Source: Bidens hawaiensis
Taxonomy: Eukaryota > Streptophyta > Magnoliopsida > Asterales > Asteraceae
Length of the DNA: 64,000 bases
Direction of reading: 5' to 3'
NCBI GenBank assembly: GCA_021521415.1
Contig: JAIQDT010000233.1
Coordinates: 1,674,001 to 1,738,000 of the forward strand
The notes below the pieces were generated by a model. The model saw only the letters and a list, made by a program, of their open reading frames with translations. It was not told the DNA's origin and ran no database searches. Of the stretch, positions 21,866-34,149 are shown one piece after another; positions within the stretch are counted from its first letter, which is position 1, and every line of letters begins with the position of its first letter. The translations under genes and the position numbers were made by a program.

Positions 21866-23664
21866 TGTGATGACCACCAGAAATTTGATTAATATGGTAA
21901 TAATCGTAACCATAATTATCTAGTAATTAATAAAATAAATATGTATGTATAATATTTTTGACAACATCCTTTGATTTTAGTTGAGTTTTATAATGCTAAG
22001 TTTGAAAAACTTCAATTTTGTCGTGTAGTGAACATTACACATATTGACCTCGGGTGACAACTTAGAAACGAATAAATTCATAAACGTGTCTAAATGGATT
22101 TGAAAAATTAAAGTTTATATTAGAATATTAGAGATAGTATATAAACTTTATCTTAGAAGGTTCGAATCGGGAAAATTAGAAAATAAGCGATCGAAAGTCA
22201 GTAGAGGACACTGTAAGATTAGGTTCTTAGGCAGTTATTGACTGTAATCCAATTTCGCTCAAAGTCTGACAAAAATCATCAAAAACGGACTTCGTTTGGC
22301 TAGATATTTTATGCTTTACGTTAAACGTTATCACATAAACTAACCATTATATATTGCAATTACCCAACCCTTCCCCTTCCCCCTTCCTTTCGGCTGACCA
22401 ATCCCAACCCCACTACCCATACCCTCCAATTACATTTTAGTTCACAATATGCACAATGATAGATATGTTATTCGGAAGCTTATTGTTATTACAACACCAC
22501 ATAATCCTTTCTACCAACTCATCACCCTACTCACTCTTTTTCTCTTCTCCATAAACCGGCCACACCACCACCACCACTTGACAATCGTCCCATTACAAAT
22601 TTTACACACACATTAAGCTTAGTTAAATGTCTTGGATGGAAGCATAATCAAGAAACAAGGATTAGGAGGCTAAGGAAAATATTTTAAGCTTGCACAAGTT
22701 CTTATTCTCATACCTTTTGTCACAAAACTGAAAACCAAAGGTAACCTAGTTTAATATTGGGTATATTAGTTTATATGTATTGGTTAAAGCTTGATTATAG
22801 TGTATTTGATGTTGAACATGCAAAGTTAGATATGGATGTGTGCATGCATGTGTGCCGTGGGTTTGTGTGTGTATGAAAGAGATTGATTGAGTTGATAATA
22901 TGATTAGTTATGGTTATATTATGGCTTATTTTAACTTGTTAATGTTGAGTTTACTTGAGATTGTTAGATGAATAAGGTTGATTATTGATTTAGAGATGAA
23001 AATTGGTGTGTTTATGGTTGAAATATTGAAAATGGGTTATAGATAGATTTACCCATATGAGCCGTGGGTTTTGGTTTGGGTTATGAATTTCATTAGTTAG
23101 CTAGTTACATGTTAGATGTTTAAATGCTGATTGTTAATTTAAAACCCATTTAGTTGATTCACCAAAATTACTTGCAAAAAGTTTTTAATTGATTTGTGAT
23201 GATGAGCTTGAAAAGTAGTACGATAAAATTATAAAGTTAGATATTGTCCTTACAAGTATTGATTGAATATGATTTTTGAATAGTTGAACATGGTTTGAAA
23301 GTAACTGGTAACAATAGGATGCCATGATTTTAATATAACGAACAAACTAGAATTTATTTGGTAAACTTACCAATAAAGAAAACTTTTTGAATTTGTGCAA
23401 ATTGTTTAATAGTTTGGTTTGATTAGTGAAAACATGGATATATAAATGATGAACGACTTATGGTTAGGATTGTATTAGTAAAAACTATTGTGAAAATTGT
23501 TGAGTTGATAAGAGAATTGTTAAATTGCTACTTGCTAAGAATATAAACTTTGCTAGTTGATAAATAGAAAATCTAAGACCAAGTTGTATGATGTATTGTT
23601 AGGGTACTCTATCAAACTAGTTGAATGAGATAAACATTAGCCATACTTGATTATACTTGAAAGC
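21866..23664 (+). mobile_element. Gypsy LTR remnant Z, cut by copia A
   Basis: It starts TGTGATGACC and runs through a pyrimidine-rich leader-like stretch (22370-22575, CCTTCCCCTTCC, CCGGCCACACCACC). The layout resembles the chromovirus LTR at 41280-41450. It has no coding content and stops at the copia A LTR. The rest would lie beyond copia A and outside the window. The LTR identity is inferred from the start and layout only. Confidence 0.5.
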
Positions 23665-23776
23665 TGTTAGTGCACAGTTTTGGTCATCTCGAGTCTTTGT
23701 AATCATTTGTGATTTATTATTATTTTAATGTAAGGGCATTTTAGTAATTTATAAGTCCCATCTGTTATTGTTAATG

Positions 23777-23965
23777 CTCATTCGTTAAGGATGTTTAACG
23801 AATGAGACCATGTGTATTTATTACTGTCAATTCATTAAGGATGTTTAACGAATGGACCGTAATCTTTATTTGATACGTAACCATTTGTCATGGAATGTTA
23901 CTTATGTAATGAAGACGAATGAAGGCCATTCATCATGAAATGTGGAACGAATGGCATTCGTCTTC
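23777..23965 (+). repeat. Inverted repeats in the copia A U3 region
   Basis: Repeat 1 (23777-23806) pairs CTCATTCGTTAA with TTAACGAATGAG around GGATGT and is perfect over 12 bp. Repeat 2 (23827-23856) is a decayed copy with the same spacer. Repeat 3 (23911-23965) pairs GAAGACGAATG with CATTCGTCTTC and, inside, CCATTC with GAATGG. The GGATGT spacer is the reverse complement of the ACATCC spacer of the oppositely oriented E1 repeats. Confidence 0.87.
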
Positions 23966-23973
23966 TATATTTA
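23963..23973 (+). promoter_or_regulatory. TATA-like box of the copia A LTR
   Basis: CTATATTTAGG follows the third inverted repeat directly, as the E1 TATA box follows its first inverted repeat. It is the likely core promoter. Confidence 0.6.
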
Positions 23974-24166
23974 GGCTGATTAGCCTGCATATTAATTCAA
24001 GTGTTTTTATATTATTCTCTCCTTGTCGTTACTATGTCCAACTGATTACTCAACACTTTGTTAACCTAATTAATATTATCATACATATACATATATCATA
24101 TAACTAGATTCGGTGATCAATTGATATGAACTAATCAATTGATTAAAGCTCTAAGGCATTCTCAAG

Positions 24167-24178
24167 TGGTATCAGGGC
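24167..24178 (+). promoter_or_regulatory. Primer binding site of copia A
   Basis: TGGTATCAGGGC differs from the usual plant site by one base (A to G at position 10). It is placed AG-TGG after the LTR end exactly as in E1. Confidence 0.88.
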
Positions 24179-24679
24179 ATACCAGGGTTAGATTGTGTGT
24201 GTGTGTGTGTGTGTTAATGTATTTCACCTTGAATTAAGTGATTAATTCACTGGTTGAAATTAACTATAGATCCAAGTTTGTGTTTATCGATTTTCATCGA
24301 ATTAGAATACTGAGATGTTAATTGGATGTTGAATTGATTGGAACTCGATTTGGTTTTGGTAGTGAGGTATTGGTGGCTGTTGCATTGTGTTATTATGGTG
24401 ATTAAGGATGGAATTGGATTGAATTGGTGTGTTACGGGAACAAGGGATCATGTTCATGTTGTTTTTGGTTATTGGACTGTGTTTGTATTGATTTTATTGG
24501 TTTGGATTGTTTGAGGTTTGTCCGCGGGACCGAGACAAATTGTTTAAGCTATTGGTTGTGAAATTTGGTTAAGTTTTGGCTGATTAATCAATAAATTTGT
24601 ACTCGTTTGTATCGTGGTGTGGATATGGGAAAATCCAAATCTGGAAAACATTTGTTGAAGATTTGAAGATTCATACACT

Positions 24680-25120
24680 CATTCGTTATGATGAGTTTGG
24701 TCATTCGCTATAAGTTTGATACTCATTCGCTATCAGAGTATAACTGATTCGTGCTACGTGTCAAGGTTGTTACAATGGAATAACAACCTCATTCGTTACT
24801 GTAGTTGATTCATTATCAGTAATTCGTAATACTCATTCGTCATTAACCATTTGTTCCCTAATTCGTTATACATATATATATATATATCCATTCGCTACCA
24901 CTTCCGTTAGTTATTCGATAAGCTATTCGGGTGTTGATTCATCATCTCTGATCCGCCATTCGTAATAACTATTCGTTATCATCATTCATGAATACTGCGA
25001 ATCATTCGCCATGTCATTTGTTACGAGATTCATACCCCTATTCGTTGACCAAAATCTATTCGTCAATTCATTCGTCACTTTTCATCATTCGTTATCTATA
25101 TTCATTCATTCGTTCTACCA
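24680..25120 (+). repeat. Copia A leader array of ATTCG(T/C)TA words
   Basis: About 20 copies of (C)ATTCGTTA, ATTCGCTA and near variants fill the leader between primer site and gag. They match the E1 leader array in element sense, so the array is a family trait and not a local tandem duplication. A GT microsatellite at about 24196-24214 lies just upstream. Confidence 0.85.
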
Positions 25121-25192
25121 TTCACTGATATATCATTTCAAACCTCTAAATATTAAGTTTGGTCATTGTTAGATTTTAATCTATATTTTAAG

Positions 25193-27384
25193 ATGTCTGG
25201 TTATTACTCACTGGCTTTCCAAAATATGTTGATGCAACAAATGTTACATCTCGATGCTGAGATTGGATCTCATTCAAAATGTCCTCGTTTAATGAAATTT
25301 AGCGATTTTGCTAAATGGGAACCACGATTCATAGTAGAGGTCCGTGCACCATGATTGTTTAAGATGTCTTGATGATGTGTACACCGTGACTATGGTTGGT
25401 AGTGAAACTACTGGATTTACACCAAAGGCTTTTTCTCAATATTCTCAAAAAGAAAAGAAAGCTTTAGAGATTAGAACAATGGCATTACCCGACAATATTT
25501 TCCATCAAGTGGGAAGTATTAAAACTTGTGCATCTTTGTTTCAACACATTAAAATGAGAAGTACGAGTAATACTGAAGAAAGTAAAAAGGTGATGTTAAA
25601 GTTACAGTTTCGAAATTTTAGTTTTTTAAAAGGAGAGACTGTCGAGGAAATACTTACAAGATTCAATCATCTGATAGCTGAGATGAATAAGTTAAAGATG
25701 GAACCGAGTGAAGTTGATAAGATTGATACCGTGAAGAATGCTCTTCCAAGTTCTTACTCAATGTTTCTCATTGTACTTAAAGAAAATAGTTTCTTTAAGA
25801 ATTAAGATCTTACTGCAATGGAATCTATGCAAAAGATTGATGATAGAGAGTATGACTTGAAATGTCAAAAGTCATCAAAAGAAACTCAAGACCCGACGTT
25901 ATATGGAGATTGTTTGCCTTTGAGTAGTTCTGCTGCTCCAATTAATTCATTTTTTACTCAAACTTCGCAAGAGGGACCATCTTCTTATAGTGATCCAAAT
26001 GCATGTTTCATGGTTTCCGGTTTTAATGACATCCCTAGTGGATCAACTGCAAATGTTTTCACTGCATCACCAAGTGTAAACATGAAGGAGGCTGAACATA
26101 ATTTTGCTTTCCTTAGTGCTTTTATGACATCTTATGAAAACTTGGTGGGTAGCAAGATTTCTACAAGTGATTTAACTAATGAAGATTGTGATCAAATTGA
26201 TCCTGATGATCTAGAGTTAATGGATCTCAAGTGGAACATGGCTATGATAGTATAAAAAGTGAAGAATTTTATGCAACGAGCTGGAAAAGATTTGCCATTA
26301 TTGAGTAAACGGGTTGGTTTTGACAAATTGAAGGTCAAATGTTACAATTGCCAAGAGTTTGGTCATTTTTCAAAGGAATGTGATAAGCCAAAGAAGGAAT
26401 ACAATGGTCCCAGTTCTCAAGACAGAAGTTCAGGAAAGACTTTTCCTGAGGTGAAAGATAAACCATCTGGGGGAGATTCTTCAAAGGATGTAGGATCACA
26501 AGCTTTACTCACCGTTGAAGGGATATATTGGAATCAACGTCTGCTGGCCAATGGAGGTCAAGCTAATCTGGCAATGTTTGAGCACACTAAAAATTTTCAA
26601 GATTCAAGTGCAGTGGGATTGACTTCTGAAAGTGAAGTTGACACTGAATCAGATCAGATGTTTCTTGCTACATGAAACCGACTACCTTTGCTTGCATGGC
26701 AAAAATTGACGAGGTCAGTTATGTGTCATGTTCTACTTGTGACACTGTTAAGTCAAAAATTGATTAAATTAATTCTCAAAATGATTCACTTCTTAAAGAA
26801 CTTGCTTCGATCAAGGATACATATAGACAATCATTAGAAACACAAAAGATATCTAACGATAAGATTAATGGATTGTCTGTAAGTAATCATGATTTGTAAG
26901 CAGAACTTTCAGTACAAATGACCATTAATGAACAATTTTAAGAAATTCTCAAACAGAGATCTATAATAGCTGAGCTTGAAAATGAAGAGCTGATAAGCAG
27001 ATTAGAGAAATTTAGAAATTCATCATTTTGGATGAATGAAATTATTGAAGTATCTGGTAAACAAAAGGGTTCTAAAAATGGTTTAGGCTTTGTTGAGATT
27101 CCTCCACATTTTCATGATGTCTATTCCCAAAATTTGTTTGCGGGAAAGGAAGAAGTTGTAATTGAACCAATCAATCATGTGGAGAAACCAAAACAAAATA
27201 ACAAAGAAATATATTTAACTCACGAACCACATATTCATATTAACAAAGTCTTCGTTGTGAAAATCATTATTGAGGATGTAATTGAACCAGAAATTGTACA
27301 CAAGGAATCAAATATTCCACGTTCAAATCACATTTTGTGTGAACCTCATGAAATTTGAAAAAGCTGTGTACGGTTCAAGTACAT
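25193..27384 (+). pseudogene. Copia A gag (broken, 5' part)
   Basis: The start at 25193 (MSGYYSLAFQNMLMQQM) aligns with the E1 gag start. The LMKFSDFAKWEPRF block, the UBN2-like helical region (TMALPDNIFHQVGSIKTCASLFQH), a CCHC knuckle CYNCQEFGHFSKEC at about 26340-26381 and the coiled-coil segment follow in order. Breaks are a frameshift near 25335, TAA at 25803-25805, TAA at 26253-26255, and several stops between 26675 and 26940. The frame is cut at 27384 by the Athila-like insertion. Confidence 0.85.
27380..27384. repeat. Target duplication of the Athila-like element
   Basis: TACAT at 27380-27384 is repeated at 39457-39461. Copia A gag reads through from one side to the other once the insertion is removed. 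Confidence 0.93.
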
Positions 27385-29094
27385 TGATGGAGTGCTGCAC
27401 GTGGTTGATGTATGAAAGAGTTTGGATATTTAGCTTTTACTCAAGATCGTGTTTTAAATTTATAAAAATGATTTCTACAACGACTAAACACACACCAAAT
27501 AGGCAAGTGTACCTATCGTATATGTAGAATAGTATTGGTAAGAACCAAGTATCGGTCTGTGGACACAAATGTTTCTAATAATGAACCGCCATTTTACTTT
27601 AATCAGAGGTTTTAATCATTTTGAGGTTAATTTTTGAACTTTTATAAAATATAAATACTTAGATATAATATATAGGTGACCAAGACGAGAGATTCTAACA
27701 AGTAATTCAATTATATGAAGGTTACCATCTAAGATCAAGAATACACTCCATTTTATAATTGATGATTAATACGTAAACATGTGGTAAAACTTGCCGTAAT
27801 AATATATGATAGATTGCTCCTCATTTCTAAGAGAGCATCTATGACAAAAATGGAGTAGCATGCGCATTTTAAAGTCGACCCTTTCCTAATGTCATGCTAC
27901 CTCGAGAGTGTCAATTTAAGTTGGCAAGTAGTTTCGTAAAGTAGAAAGCTTAGGATTGACTCCGATTTCTCAAATACCAATTCTAACAACTTCGGGTGAT
28001 TGTAGTTAACTCAAACAACCTCCCATTGGTTGATTTAAGTAGGTTGTACTTACACATTCCGTTAACATATGATTTCTTTAACTAGCATGATATCCTAAGC
28101 AAAGCCATTTTCGGATTACCAAGACTTCGAGAAATAGATCATAACTTATATCTCATCATTTCTAAATACAATATAAGGATCCATGTTTCGATAATTTATC
28201 AAAGTATTTCTATTTTTCAAGAACATGAATCGATCATGAATGATTGTCAATAGAATTGACAATCACCAACGTTGAATTGTTAATTTAATATGGTGAAACA
28301 TTTCTCATCAAAAGATAATTGCAAGATAACAATGTACTTTACTAGCCTACACCACATGTTTTATATAATTATCAAGTAAAACAAAGCTTCTTCATAGATT
28401 TAGATGCTAAACGGAGTTTAGCTCATAATGAGCATTATTATGAACATTAGTATGGATGATAATAACAAACACATGATTAAACTAGACAATCTAACCAAAT
28501 GTGGGTGAATCTTCCTTCTTAATGATGATGATGATGGTTGATGATGGTGATCTCCAAGCCTTCAAACTCTTCACTAGATCTTCATTGTGAGTGTTAGTGT
28601 GTGTTTTTATAAGTGAAAACTGGATAGAACTCTCTTCAAGGCACACCAAATGAGTGCAACATGAGCCACTATTTATAGGCAATCTGGAGTGTGAAGCACG
28701 GCCCCGTGCTTACATGGGCATGCCCCCGTGCATTTTTATGATATATGCCAAATTCATTTTGTCTTTTCTTGTAGACGACCACGACCCCGTGGTTGAGGAG
28801 CACGGCCCCATGCTTTTGTTCCCAAGTTTTGTCTTTTCTTGTAGATTTTTGTCTTTTCTGGTGTTTAGAAGCATGGGGCGTGTCTCTAGAGGCATAGGGG
28901 CGTGTTTCTTTGTTTTTATTGTGTTTTCTTCTGTTTTTCTTCATCTTTTCGCTTGTTTCTTCTTTTGGGACTTGGTTTCACCAGAAATTATATTTTATAA
29001 TGATAAGTAGCTTTATGTGCTATGTTATTTGATAGAAATTATAGTTTTTAGAGATTATTTGATGCTAAAAAGATGTATATTTTTATGTACATCA
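27385..29094 (-). repeat. 3' LTR of the Athila-like element
   Basis: In the element sense it begins TGATGTACATAAAA and ends CCATCA. A TATA box (CCTATAAATAG) is at 28669-28679 on the minus strand. A cluster of CACG...CCCCGTG palindromes lies upstream of it at about 28695-28900. A polypurine tract (GTGTGGGGATGTT) is at 29095-29107. Confidence 0.92.
28695..28900 (-). repeat. GC-rich palindrome cluster upstream of the Athila TATA box
   Basis: Five or so short inverted repeats, such as GCACGGCCCCGTGC, GGCATGCCCCCGTGC and CACGACCCCGTGG, alternate with TTTTGTCTTTTCTTGTAGA-like direct repeats. The LTR is otherwise AT-rich. A matching cluster is in the other LTR at about 39080-39270. Confidence 0.7.
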
Positions 29095-30950
29095 AACATC
29101 CCCACACTTGAACATTGGTTGTCCTTAAGCAATCTATTTATAAATATTCTCTAAAAAATAGCAAGTTAGGACCATAGTTTAAACATCCCCTAATAGAGTT
29201 CCAAGAAGATGGAAACAAAATAACCAACCTTACTTCATAGGATTAAATGTAGTGATAAATAAAGAGACAATTTTGTTTTTATGAGCTTCTGTTTATGCAG
29301 AACGTCACGTTCTCACAATGTTCACTCACACTCGGTTTTATATCTGTTTATACCTGTGATGTATGTATGTGAACACTTTTATCCAGAATGCGACCTGTGA
29401 TAAATATGCTTGTAACAATTTGAAAACTCCACCTTTGTGAAGGGTTGCATAGATCAGAAGGTAATAATGGTTGGTCTTGGGTAAGAAGGGATTTTGGTAT
29501 TGGTGGTCCGAGGGTTAATGGTGGTGAGGATGGTAAATACAACTTTGTGTTGTTTTATCGGGAGTCTTAAGATGTCTTCAGTGATTAGCTCTTTCTCCCA
29601 ATTTTTTTTTCAAAAACCTGGTGACTCTTTTAAGGTCAGATCGTCAAGACCAGTTTTGTCTATTAGTGGATTAGTTCTTCCTCAATCCTGTTCTGAACAT
29701 AACTTCCAACTCTAGTGGATCGTTCGGCTTTGAGCCTAATAGCCCCCACCTTCATTAGTTCGGTATATTCATACTGAGACTGAGTTTGACTTTTTCTACA
29801 TCTTCCTTCGTGGGACCAGTTTCCGTAGCCTAAACATCGTTCATATCTTTTTGCTCTTCTTTTCATCGCGCTTTTGGAAACTCCACAAAATGATGGCCTT
29901 TGTTCGTCTTGGCGCCACTTTTTCCTCACCTCATTACTAAAGAAAAAGATTCTCTCCCTAAGTTCTGGAGGCCACCTAGGTTTTGCGAAATGTATGCAAC
30001 AAAGGAAATTGAAATCGAAAGAATGCATTTCCAGTTCTTTAGTGTCTGCCGGTAAAAGACCAGTGTTGTATTTTACCGGTGAGAGGGATAAAGTGGTAAG
30101 GTTTTGGTTTGGGATTTGTAATTTGGAGAATGGTTTGAGGGGATTGTAACAATATTACCTTCTTCCTTATACAACGCTTCGTGCGGTCTTGAAATGAATA
30201 ATCGCGACAAGTTCTAAATCACACGAAACATGTGACTCACTCAAAGCTTCCGAAAAAATATTTATATGGCATGAAGTTTATCTCACAGTAACTGAGGGAT
30301 TGGGTATAAACGCCATATTCTGCATAAATTTCTTCTCAGTATTACAAAACTTCTTTTTTACTTTTTCACTTTTTAATTACAGTAGATTAATAATTGGTTA
30401 TTTGCAAAAACTTTTCTTGGATTTTTCTTTAGGTTTTGTTGTAAAAATAGTCTTTGTTTGCTGCAAAAAAAAATATCCGTGGAGAATTTTTATAAAAATT
30501 TGAACAAGTAATTGGTCAAGTAATTTCCCTCCCCACATTTGAATCTCACATTGTCCTCAATGTGAAAAGATTCATGAAAAGATAACAATTCTAATTAAGT
30601 ATGGTGGGTTAAAACAGAGAGGTACTTCCCTATGGGCTAACGAAATTTCGACAGAGCGTCCCCTGTTTATCGTCCGTTTTCCTGTTATGTACCTGTAGAA
30701 TATAAAACTACAAACAACCAAGCATAATTTGCTGAATATGGGGTATGGAATCATCCATCCCTTGCCCAATTGGGCTAAATAGGTTCCTACCAATAATGTC
30801 TTGGCACCCACTGCCATAAAAACATCCAACCAAACAAATAAACAAAGGAGTACGACAGAAAGTAAATTGTTTAAAACACATATAATATTAATGTCATGAA
30901 GATACTACCAACCATGCCCATGCCCGTACCCAACCTACCAGTTCCGCGAC
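29095..30950 (-). other. 3' non-coding region of the Athila-like element
   Basis: This long tail between the env-like ORF and the 3' LTR has no recognised gene. One minus-strand frame, 30028-29663 (121 codons, basic, rich in Arg and Lys), is open but I do not recognise it. It could be a degenerate part of the element or chance. Confidence 0.55.
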
Positions 30951-30953
30951 TCA

Positions 30954-32003
30954 TCAGTTACTCGTGTCTGGGTCAAATGGTCCCCACTGCCTGTCCATGC
31001 GATAGCCCAACCTATCAATCTCTCTCCTCGTCTCCTCATACTCTACTGCTCTCTGTGCGTACGAGGCTGCGATCTGACTTGTGATCCTGTCAAATGAGGC
31101 GGTAGTGTTACTTGAGAATTGATCAATGAGTCCATACAGACACTCGAAAGAGTAACGGCTGCCGAATGACGAGCTGGGGCCGGCCCCTGATGAAGATGGG
31201 CTTTCTCGCTGATGGTAGGTGCGGCATCGGTATTGTCTGGGCGGTGATCCTCGTCTTTCAGGCACATCATGAAGCATCACCTCTGCAGGGTCTTCGGGGT
31301 CCTAAACCTGGTTATATTTATCACAGAACCTCCACACATCCGGGTTCTGATCGATTCGCTGACCCATCTGCATGCTTTGGCAATAATCAAGGCTGAGAGC
31401 TATCGGATCTGGGCTTCGGGTCCCTAATCTGTCCACATTATAGGCCCCATAAAGGTTGTAGATCCAAGGGCCACCAAAAACCGGGGTGTTTCCTTTGGCA
31501 GTTGCATTTGTCATGAAAAGCTTGCAGAATAATAACGTGATGTTGCATGGTTCGTCATTCTTCATGCAGTATAATTCCCAAAGATCTCTCAAGTTAACAA
31601 CCCTCTCACTTTGACCTCGAGCCGTGGCAGTGTGACTGAGCAGACGGTGAATGTATCTCATGAGCGGGTCACGTAGTGTTGTGCTCTTTGAGATGCTTGC
31701 ATTGTATTCCTCAATACCATAACTCAGTTGTTCCCATGCTTCTAGCCTTGTGTTTCCTGCTTCAGCATCATCATCAACATCTTCATCTGCGAATGTTGTT
31801 TTAGCATTAAACCAAATTTCTCAGTCAGTTTCCTTGGTCGTGTAGATTCCCAGATCAATTCCCAGTTGGGTGACAGAAGTTGTGTGCCATTCACCCCCAT
31901 ATCTAAATTCGATTGCATCTTCATCCCACATGTCTAAATTCTTCTTCTTTATGTTGAAAGAGGCCAAGAACTCCTTTCTCAGTTCTGTTACTGCCTCTCC
32001 TGT
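30954..32003 (-). pseudogene. Env-like/Athila ORF after integrase (broken)
   Basis: One minus-strand frame runs from about 32003 to 30954 with two in-frame stops (near 31820 and at 31302). It contains RYIHRLLSH and VNLRDLWELYCM, which resemble the conserved block of the plant Athila ORF family, and ends in a coiled-coil-like segment (EETRREIDRLGYRMDRQW). In Athila elements this ORF sits downstream of integrase and has been called env-like; its function is not established. There is no convincing signal peptide in what remains. It follows the integrase stop by about 85 bp. Confidence 0.7.
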
Positions 32004-32087
32004 CTGACCAAAAATTTACAAGGCCTAGTTTGTGCAGGTCTTGGCCAGACCTTGTTTCCTTAATTTTCTATTTAGGTAGTTGGAGGG

Positions 32088-34130
32088 TCACTTCCTCCAA
32101 ACTTCTTCAAATGGTTCATCGATATGTGGTTTTAACCGATGTCCATTGACTTCAAACTTTTGGCCGTTTGAATTTGAAATCTCGATTGTCCCATAGTCAA
32201 AGAATGACTCAACTATGTATGGGCCTGTCCATCGTGATTTCAATTTTCTTGGGTAAAGACATAAACGTGTGTTGTATAGCAGTACAAGATCGCCAACTTG
32301 GAATTTCTTGTTTCCTTTTAAATGGGCGTCGTGTAGAAGTTTAGTTTTTTCTTTGTAAGACCAGAAATTTTCATAGGCCAATGTTCTTAGTTCTTCGAAT
32401 TCTTGAATCTGATCTTCCCAGTTTTTGCCGGCGGACATTAGATCGAAGTTCACTGCTCTGAGAGCCCAATAGGCTTTGTGCTTTAATTCTACTGGTAGAT
32501 GACATGCTTTCTCATAAACAAGTTTGAAGGGCGTTGTTCCTATGAGGGTTTTGTAGGCCGTCCTGAGGGCCCACAAAGCGTCATCTAACTTTTCTGCCCA
32601 ATTTTGCGATTTATTCCTATAGTTCTTTCTAGGATCCTTTTAATTCCTCGATTTGAGACCTCTACCTTCCCACTGGTCTGAGGGTGATATGGTGTCGTCA
32701 ATCGATGGTGAACTCCGTATCGTGCAAAGACCTTTTCCATTAAGGCATTACAGAAGTGAGTACCTCTGTCTCTAACTAGGGTTTTTGGAGTACCGAATCG
32801 TGAGAATAACTTTTTTCAGAAATCGTACAACTACTCGAGCATCGTTGGTGGGAAGAGCTTGTGCTTCTACCCATTTAGATACGTAATCGACTGCTACGAG
32901 GATGTACTTGTTCCCAAAGGAGTTAGGAAATGGGCCCATAAAATCTATTTCCCATACGTCAAAGACTTCACAAATTTGAATGCCTTTCTGAACCATCTCA
33001 TTCTTGGCAGAGATGTTTCCGACTATCTGACAAGCATCGCATGCTTGGATCAAAGCTGGTGTATCTTTGTATATGGTGGGCCAGAAGAATCCTGCATCAA
33101 ACACATTTCTGACTGTAGTGGCGGTACCGTGGTGTCCACCAGTAGGTCCTTCATGGCAGTGTTTGAGAATATCTAAGGTTTACTTTCCTGCTACACACCT
33201 ACGAATAACCTGATCGGCACCTATCCTAAATAAGTATGGATCTTCCCAAAAGTAGAACTTAAGTTCGGAGAAGAATTTCTTCCATTGTTGATGAGTAAGT
33301 CCTTTTCTTAGGATTCTACAAGCTAGATAGTTCGCGAAGTCGGCAAACCAAGGACTTTCGTCTTTCTCCTGTATGACTGCTTGGATATGCATGAGAACTT
33401 CATGTGGAAAATTATCATTGATGATTTCCTCGTGATGTTCCTCTGAAGCTGGGCATTCTAAGCGTGAGAGATGGCCTGCGGCTACATTCTCTGCTCCTCT
33501 CTTGTCCTTGACTTCTATATCAAATTCTTGGAGTAGTAGGATCCGTCGGATAAGTCTAGGTTTGACATCTTGCTTGTTGAAGAGGTAAGGTATGGCGACA
33601 TGGTCGGTGTAAACTATGGTTTTGGAAAGAACGAGGTATGATCTAAATTTTTCAAAGGCAAAGACTGCTGCTAGTAATTCTTTTTCCGTTGTGGTGTATT
33701 TTTCTTGTGCATCATTAAGAGTTTTACTAGCATAGTAAATTGGATGAAAATGTTTTTCTTTGCGTTGTCCGAGTACGGCTCCAACTGCATAGTCGCTTGC
33801 ATCGCACATGATCTCGAATGAAAAGGTCCAATCGGGTGTAGTCATGATTGGTGAGTTGACAAGTTTATCTTTCAATATGTTGAACGATTCAACACATTCT
33901 TCAAAGAAGACGAAGGGTGCGTCTTTCTCCAGAAGTTTGGTCATAGGTCTAGAAATTTTGGAAAAATCTTTTATGAAACGACGATAGAATCCTGCATGAC
34001 CTAGAGAACTTCTAATGGCTCTGACTGAAGTTGGTGGTGGAAGTTCGGATATAGTTTCTATTTTGGTCCTATCAACTTCTAGTCCTGCTTGGGATATCTT
34101 GTGACCCAGAGCGATGCCTTCTTTGATCAT
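32088..34130 (-). pseudogene. Athila-like RNase H and integrase (broken)
   Basis: Minus-strand frame 34130-33180 carries the end of reverse transcriptase, the connection domain (GHAGFYRRFIKDFSKI) and RNase H (MCDASDYAVGAVLGQ, TEKELLAAVFA, YTDH). Frame 33104-32772 holds the integrase zinc region and start of the core ([21 protein letters not shown]). Frame 32576-32088 has the integrase C-terminal part (RTAYKTLIGTTPF, KSRWTGPYIV). The gaps between these frames carry stops or frameshifts. Typical gypsy order is kept. Confidence 0.85.
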
Positions 34131-34149
34131 AAAGTGGCATTTTTCCTAG

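Larger units (their letters stand above)
23665..24164 (+). repeat. 5' LTR of copia A
   Basis: This 500-bp LTR begins TGTTAGTGCAC as E1 does and ends TCTCA two bases before the primer binding site. It carries inverted repeats at 23777-23806, 23827-23856 and 23911-23965 and a TATA-like box after them. Confidence 0.88.

Noticed and set aside
22360..22740. Pyrimidine-rich stretch resembling a host gene leader
   Set aside because: No coding sequence follows, and the layout matches a gypsy LTR (compare 41290-41450).
28654..29010. 118-codon plus-strand ORF in the Athila-like LTR, with a similar one at 39077-39394
   Set aside because: Both are antisense in the paired LTRs; similarity follows from LTR identity and the two frames end differently.
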